A stretch of DNA of 9,606 nt from Desulfobacteraceae bacterium (GTDB taxonomy: Bacteria; Desulfobacterota; Desulfobacteria; Desulfobacterales; Desulfobacteraceae). The stretch lies in assembly GCA_003354055.1 (NCBI GenBank), contig PIVQ01000238.1, positions 1-9,606 of the forward strand, in the 5' to 3' direction. This document shows positions 6,417 to 9,606 of this stretch, piece after piece. The notes beneath the pieces were generated by a model. It made no database searches. It was not told the DNA's origin and saw only the letters and a list, made by a program, of their open reading frames with translations. Position 1 is the first letter of the stretch. The number at the start of each line of letters is the position of its first letter. Both the position numbers and the translations under genes were made by a program.

Positions 6417-7373
6417 ATGGAAAAAACTAAAAATATATTACCGATTGCAGCGCTAATGATAACCGTATTGTTCTGGGGCTCTTCTTTTGTTGCCATTCGC
6501 GTCGCAGTTAAAATTCTTCATCCCCAAGGGGTTATGCTGTGCAGGATGATTATCGCCTGTCTGGTAATGCTTCCGTTTGCTAAACGGCTTATACCGGACA
6601 CCTGGGATCCTAAAGACCTGAAACTTTTAATTCCCATGGTACTCCTTCAGCCCTGCCTCTACTTTTTCCTGGAGTCCAATGCCCTGAAACTGACGACATC
6701 TTCCCAGGCCGGGGTTATATCCGCCTCCGTACCTGTTCTGGTAGGACTGGGCGCATGGCTGTTTCTTTCAGAACGAATATCAGCCAGAACCGTTATAGGA
6801 CTTGTTGTTTCGGTGACTGGCGTCTTCATCCTTACCTTAGGGGGCAAGGGTGCCGCACCGGGAAACAACCCAATGCTCGGCAATAGTCTTGAATTTGCAG
6901 CCATGATCTGCGCTGCGGGCGGTATGTTGATAGTCAAGCAATTGAGCAGGCGGTATAATCCCTGGTTTCTCACGGGATTGCAATTTATGGCAGGGGCCTT
7001 GTTTTTCTCTCCGGGCATTCGCCATCTCATGGCCGCCCCCCAGGTACTTTTCCGGACAGACCTGCTCCTGTCTGTCGTATTCCTCGGGGTATTTGCCTCG
7101 GTTGTGGCATTTGGCCTCTATAACTTGGCCATGAGCCAAATTCCTGCAACCAAGGCCTCAATTTTTATAAATCTGGTGCCTGTGGTGGCCGTAACCTTAG
7201 GCTGGAGTATTCTGGGAGAATCGTTTACGCCCGGCCAGACAGCCGGGGCTGTGGTTGTCGCAGCCGGAGTGCTGATCAGTCAAAAAAGATCGCAAGAATC
7301 TGGCAGGAAGAGTCTTGCAGGAAAAACCGTGATGCCCTGTAAGCGTCTCAGGAATCGTTACAAAATAACTTGA
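6417..7373 (+). CDS. EamA/DMT-superfamily permease (probable metabolite exporter)
   Basis: This inner-membrane transporter of the drug/metabolite transporter superfamily is 318 residues long. The sequence divides into two EamA repeats of about five helices each (about 8-145 and 155-290). The first helix carries the family pattern FWGSSFVAIRVA (about 19-30). The second repeat ends in a hydrophobic helix near 273-287 (AGAVVVAAGVLIS), followed by an unusually long basic tail of about 30 residues. The start is well supported by AAGGA at 6406-6410, six bases before the ATG. The substrate cannot be told from sequence; amino acids, related metabolites or toxic compounds are typical for the family. 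The upstream AraC-type gene is the likely regulator. The last four codons and the stop lie within the left arm of a long inverted repeat. Confidence 0.94.
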   Translation: MEKTKNILPIAALMITVLFWGSSFVAIRVAVKILHPQGVMLCRMIIACLVMLPFAKRLIPDTWDPKDLKLLIPMVLLQPCLYFFLESNALKLTTSSQAGVISASVPVLVGLGAWLFLSERISARTVIGLVVSVTGVFILTLGGKGAAPGNNPMLGNSLEFAAMICAAGGMLIVKQLSRRYNPWFLTGLQFMAGALFFSPGIRHLMAAPQVLFRTDLLLSVVFLGVFASVVAFGLYNLAMSQIPATKASIFINLVPVVAVTLGWSILGESFTPGQTAGAVVVAAGVLISQKRSQESGRKSLAGKTVMPCKRLRNRYKIT

Positions 7374-7439
7374 TCTAAATTGTTTCCAAAAACCCTTAAA
7401 AGACTGGGTATTTTGAAAACAAAAGATCAAGTAATTTTG
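7361..7439. repeat. Long imperfect inverted repeat between convergent genes, possible bidirectional terminator
   Basis: The left arm (7361-7395) and the right arm (7406-7439) are complementary at about 30 of 35 positions by my hand alignment, around a ten-base loop. The outer 16 positions (CAAAATAACTTGATCT against CAAAATTACTTGATCT in reverse complement) differ at one base. It overlaps the stop codon of the EamA gene and ends ten bases before the stop of the convergent membrane-protein gene. It is AT-rich and has no flanking U-tract on either strand, so it is not a classical terminator pair. Confidence 0.7.
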
Positions 7440-7449
7440 GAGCCGATCC

Positions 7450-7905
7450 TTAGTTAATGATCCAATACCCAGCGACGCCTGCGACCACCAGATAACGCAA
7501 CAGTTTTCCAATGGTCACCAGAAGGATGAATATCCAGAGATTGACCCTGAGCATGCCTGCCACAACGGTCAGGGGATCTCCCAGCACCGGCACCCAGGCC
7601 AGAAGAAGACTTGCCGTACCCCAGGATTGAAACCGATCCCTGGCCCGCTGAAGCTCTTCCTCCGATATCCGGCTGAATTTACGTGTCAACCACTGACTAC
7701 CGGCAAGGCCCAGCCAATAGTTAACCACAGATCCCAAAACATTTCCGGTGGTGGCCACAGCGACCACAGGTAAAGTTCCATATCCCCCGGCCAGCAGGAG
7801 GCCCAGCACCACTTCCGAACTTAAGGGCAGAATGGTGGCTGCCAGAAAGGACGAGAGAAACATGCCTCCCAGCCCAAGACTTAAAAATGAACCCAACGCA
7901 TCCAT
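7450..7905 (-). CDS. yqaA: YqaA-like membrane protein (DedA/VTT superfamily)
   Basis: This small integral membrane protein of 151 residues resembles E. coli YqaA (142 residues) and belongs to the DedA/VTT superfamily, whose studied members are linked to lipid translocation and envelope integrity. The function of the YqaA branch is not established. Recognisable elements are SFLAATILPLSSEVVL (19-34, with E31), GNVLG (54-58), the charged linker SEEELQRARDRFQSWG (81-96), LAWVPVLGDPLTVVAG (102-117), and GKLLRY (133-138). Three to five hydrophobic segments alternate with these. The gene lies 21 bases after the dehydrogenase gene on the same strand and in the same frame, with no clear ribosome-binding site before its ATG. 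Translation is therefore probably coupled. A later ATG at residue 15 would remove the first hydrophobic turn and fits the family less well. Confidence 0.9.
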   Translation of the reverse strand: MDALGSFLSLGLGGMFLSSFLAATILPLSSEVVLGLLLAGGYGTLPVVAVATTGNVLGSVVNYWLGLAGSQWLTRKFSRISEEELQRARDRFQSWGTASLLLAWVPVLGDPLTVVAGMLRVNLWIFILLVTIGKLLRYLVVAGVAGYWIIN

Positions 7906-7926
7906 ATAAAAGAGTACGGGACCAGA

Positions 7927-8793
7927 CTATTGAAACAGCTTGTACAGGGCCTGGGTACCATTCTCTTCAAAGCCCTTGTCTGCCATTTTTTTATACAGGC
8001 CATAGGCCAAATCCAGTCCCGGTGTTTTAAGATCCATGCGTTTGGCCGCCTCAAGGGCAATCCCCATATCTTTAATGAAATGTTTGATAAAAAATCCGGG
8101 CTGATCATCCTCATTGATGATTCTGGGCCCCAGGTTGTTCAGCGACCATGACCCTGCAGCACCCTGACCGATACTCTTTAATACCGTCTCGGGATCCAGG
8201 CCTGACCGTTTGGCATAGGCCAGGGATTCGCAGACCGCTACCATGCCTGCGGCAATGGCAATCTGGTTGGCCATTTTGGTGTGTTGCCCCGACCCTGCTT
8301 TGCCCTGATAGACAATATTTCCCCCCATGATCTCCAGTACAGGTAAGGCCATATCAAAGCTTTCCTTATCTCCGCCCACCATAATGGAAAGGGTAGCATT
8401 TTTTGCCCCCAGATCCCCGCCGGACACCGGTGCATCCAGCACCTGGACCTCTTTTTCTTTAGCGGCCTGCCATAGGCGTTCCGCCAGGCCGGGATCTGAG
8501 GTGGTCATGTCGACGGCAATGGTGCCGGGTTTTGCATTTTCCAATATACCGGCATCCCCAAGATAAACTTCTTCCACATCAGCAGGATATCCCACAATGG
8601 AGATAATGACATCTGATTCAGAGGCCAGACCGGCTACAGTTTCAGCCCATCTGGCCCCTTTTTCCACAAGGTCATCCGCCTTTGCACTGGTCCTGGTATA
8701 GACATTCATTTTATACCCGGCTGCCAAAAGATGGCCGGCCATTGAATGCCCCATTACCCCGAGCCCGATGAAACCGATTGTTTTATCCTTCAT
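7927..8793 (-). CDS. NAD(P)-dependent beta-hydroxyacid dehydrogenase (YkwC / 3-hydroxyisobutyrate dehydrogenase family)
   Basis: This soluble oxidoreductase of 288 residues interconverts a beta-hydroxyacid and its semialdehyde with NAD(P). The Rossmann signature is GFIGLGVMG (7-15), with the GxGxxG at 10-15. The substrate-binding signature is DAPVSGG (120-126), continuing into GAKNATLSIMVGG. The catalytic lysine is K173 in GSGQHTKMANQ, and the conserved KDMGIAL follows at 241-247. The pattern and the C-terminal NGTQALYKLF recall Bacillus YkwC, an uncharacterised member, more than MmsB or GarR. The substrate is open: hydroxyisobutyrate, tartronate semialdehyde, glyoxylate or succinate semialdehyde are all possible. 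AAGGA at 8804-8800 precedes the ATG. The gene is divergent from a deacylase-like gene with overlapping promoters, which suggests a shared catabolic role. Confidence 0.93.
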   Translation of the reverse strand: MKDKTIGFIGLGVMGHSMAGHLLAAGYKMNVYTRTSAKADDLVEKGARWAETVAGLASESDVIISIVGYPADVEEVYLGDAGILENAKPGTIAVDMTTSDPGLAERLWQAAKEKEVQVLDAPVSGGDLGAKNATLSIMVGGDKESFDMALPVLEIMGGNIVYQGKAGSGQHTKMANQIAIAAGMVAVCESLAYAKRSGLDPETVLKSIGQGAAGSWSLNNLGPRIINEDDQPGFFIKHFIKDMGIALEAAKRMDLKTPGLDLAYGLYKKMADKGFEENGTQALYKLFQ

Positions 8794-8844
8794 GGTCTTT
8801 CCTTATCTATATTGTTGTGGTCCATTTCACTTTTTTTAAATTTC

Positions 8845-8874
8845 ATTATTGACAGGTTTTAACCGGTTTATCAA
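8845..8874 (-). promoter_or_regulatory. Likely promoter of the dehydrogenase-yqaA pair
   Basis: On the minus strand, TTGATA (8874-8869, 5/6) and AATAAT (8850-8845, 5/6) are separated by 18 bases. The spacer contains the palindrome AACCGGTT (8861-8868). Predicted start is near 8838, leaving a leader of about 45 bases. Confidence 0.5.
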
Positions 8875-8877
8875 TAT
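8849..8877 (+). promoter_or_regulatory. Possible promoter of the amidohydrolase gene with AACCGGTT operator
   Basis: A perfect TTGACA (8849-8854) is followed 17 bases later by a poor -10 (CAATAT, 8872-8877). This is the layout of a promoter that needs an activator or is weak. It overlaps the opposing promoter almost completely. GGTT-TT-AACC-GGTT (8856-8868) between the elements contains two nested dyads and could bind a regulator affecting both directions. Confidence 0.35.
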
Positions 8878-8914
8878 GGGATATTCATTGAACTAAATAC
8901 GAGGGAGAATTGCG

Positions 8915-9606
8915 ATGACCGAGAAATGCCTGCTGCTGAAAAACGGAACCATTGTGGATGGAACAGGAGCCAAAGCCTTTACCGGAGATATACTCATCAA
9001 GGCAGGTAAAATTGAAGCTGTTTCCAAACAGGCCATTTCCGCAGAGGTCCCTGTCATGGATTGCTCAGGCAGAGTCATTGCACCCGGATTCATCGATATG
9101 CACTCCCACAATGACTGGTTTCTCCCCAATGCCGACCGGCCCGAACTCACCACCCCGTTTACGGAACAGGGTATCACCACCTTTGTTGGCGGCAATTGCG
9201 GATTTGCAGCGGCCGGTATCAAAGAGAATTCTCCCTATAAAACCTTTATTGAAGACCATAATCTTTTCCAGTCCGGCACCCCGAAGCTGGAATGGGCCTC
9301 CCTTACGGAGTATATTGACCTGCTTGAAACCCAAGGCATTACCCACAACCTGACGACCCTGGCCGGACACGGTACGGCCAGGGCATCCATACGCGGCTGG
9401 GATCCGTCCCCGTTGTCAGGGGATGAAATGAAACAATTGCTTTATCTCCTGGAAAAATCCATGGACGAGGGCGCCAAGGGGGTCTCTTTCGGGTTCCAGT
9501 ATGCTCCGGGTATTTTTTCCCGGGAGAACGAAATCAAAAAGATTGCAGATCTGGTCCGGTCCAAAGATAAACTTCTCACCGTCCATCTCAAAGCCTATTC
9601 AGCCGT
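8915..9606 (+). CDS. N-acyl-D-amino-acid deacylase-like amidohydrolase, 3' end cut off
   Basis: This metal-dependent amidohydrolase of the D-aminoacylase group probably releases a D-amino acid from an N-acyl derivative. At least 230 codons are present, against about 480-530 for the whole family protein. Residues 1-55 form the beta-sandwich start (LKNGTIVDGTG). The barrel begins at APGFIDMHSHND, with metal ligands H63 and H65. C95 in GGNCGF fits the bridging cysteine of D-aminoacylases (Cys96 in the Alcaligenes enzyme). GHGTAR is 151-156, and H224 in VHLKAYS sits where His220 is expected. Typical D-aminoacylases read SHxR there, so this is a side branch with possibly different specificity. The remaining histidine and the catalytic aspartate lie beyond the window. 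The start is supported by GAGGGAGA at 8901-8908. It is divergent from the dehydrogenase gene. Confidence 0.88.
   Translation, partial: MTEKCLLLKNGTIVDGTGAKAFTGDILIKAGKIEAVSKQAISAEVPVMDCSGRVIAPGFIDMHSHNDWFLPNADRPELTTPFTEQGITTFVGGNCGFAAAGIKENSPYKTFIEDHNLFQSGTPKLEWASLTEYIDLLETQGITHNLTTLAGHGTARASIRGWDPSPLSGDEMKQLLYLLEKSMDEGAKGVSFGFQYAPGIFSRENEIKKIADLVRSKDKLLTVHLKAYSA

Noticed and set aside
7361..7439. Inverted repeat as ends of an intact insertion sequence or a CRISPR unit
   Set aside because: There is no transposase, no room for one between the arms, no visible target duplication and no repeated spacer structure.
1..9606. tRNA, rRNA, CRISPR, phage, toxin-antitoxin or restriction genes
   Set aside because: I looked through all spacers and both strands and saw no cloverleaf-like sequence, regularly spaced repeats, or proteins of these classes.

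Overview
The window reads as ordinary chromosomal DNA of a mesophilic, strictly anaerobic deltaproteobacterium, most likely a sulfate reducer of the Desulfobacteraceae type. This is inferred from the roughly balanced base composition, the DUF3786 gene (a family I associate mainly with such anaerobes) and the general look of the proteins. No rRNA, tRNA, CRISPR array, insertion sequence or phage gene is visible. Every gap between genes is shorter than about 170 bases.

Layout from left to right. (1) Positions 1-2085, minus strand: priA, the primosomal helicase, cut by the left edge. (2) A divergent spacer, then a uracil-salvage operon, upp (2227-2853) and uraA (2921-4168). A hairpin lies between the two genes and a strong intrinsic terminator follows. 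UraA imports uracil and Upp converts it to UMP with PRPP. (3) Three tightly packed small genes of unknown function (4330-5376): a double-CxxC zinc-ribbon protein, a 60-residue charged helical protein and a DUF3786 protein. A dyad resembling an FNR/HcpR site lies upstream. (4) An AraC-type regulator (5464-6291) followed by an EamA/DMT exporter-like permease (6417-7373), a common regulator-transporter pairing. (5) A long AT-rich inverted repeat between convergent genes. (6) On the minus strand, a beta-hydroxyacid dehydrogenase of the YkwC/3-hydroxyisobutyrate dehydrogenase type (7927-8793) followed by a YqaA-like membrane protein (7450-7905). (7) Divergent from these, an N-acyl-D-amino-acid deacylase-like amidohydrolase (8915 to the right edge, incomplete). 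It shares a compact overlapping promoter region with the dehydrogenase.

I did not find a clearly new defence, mobile or regulatory system. The best candidates for something undescribed are the three-gene small-protein/DUF3786 cluster and several structured spacers: the upp-uraA hairpin, the 7361-7439 inverted repeat, and the overlapping divergent promoters around AACCGGTT. These are sequence observations; any function attached to them is inference.
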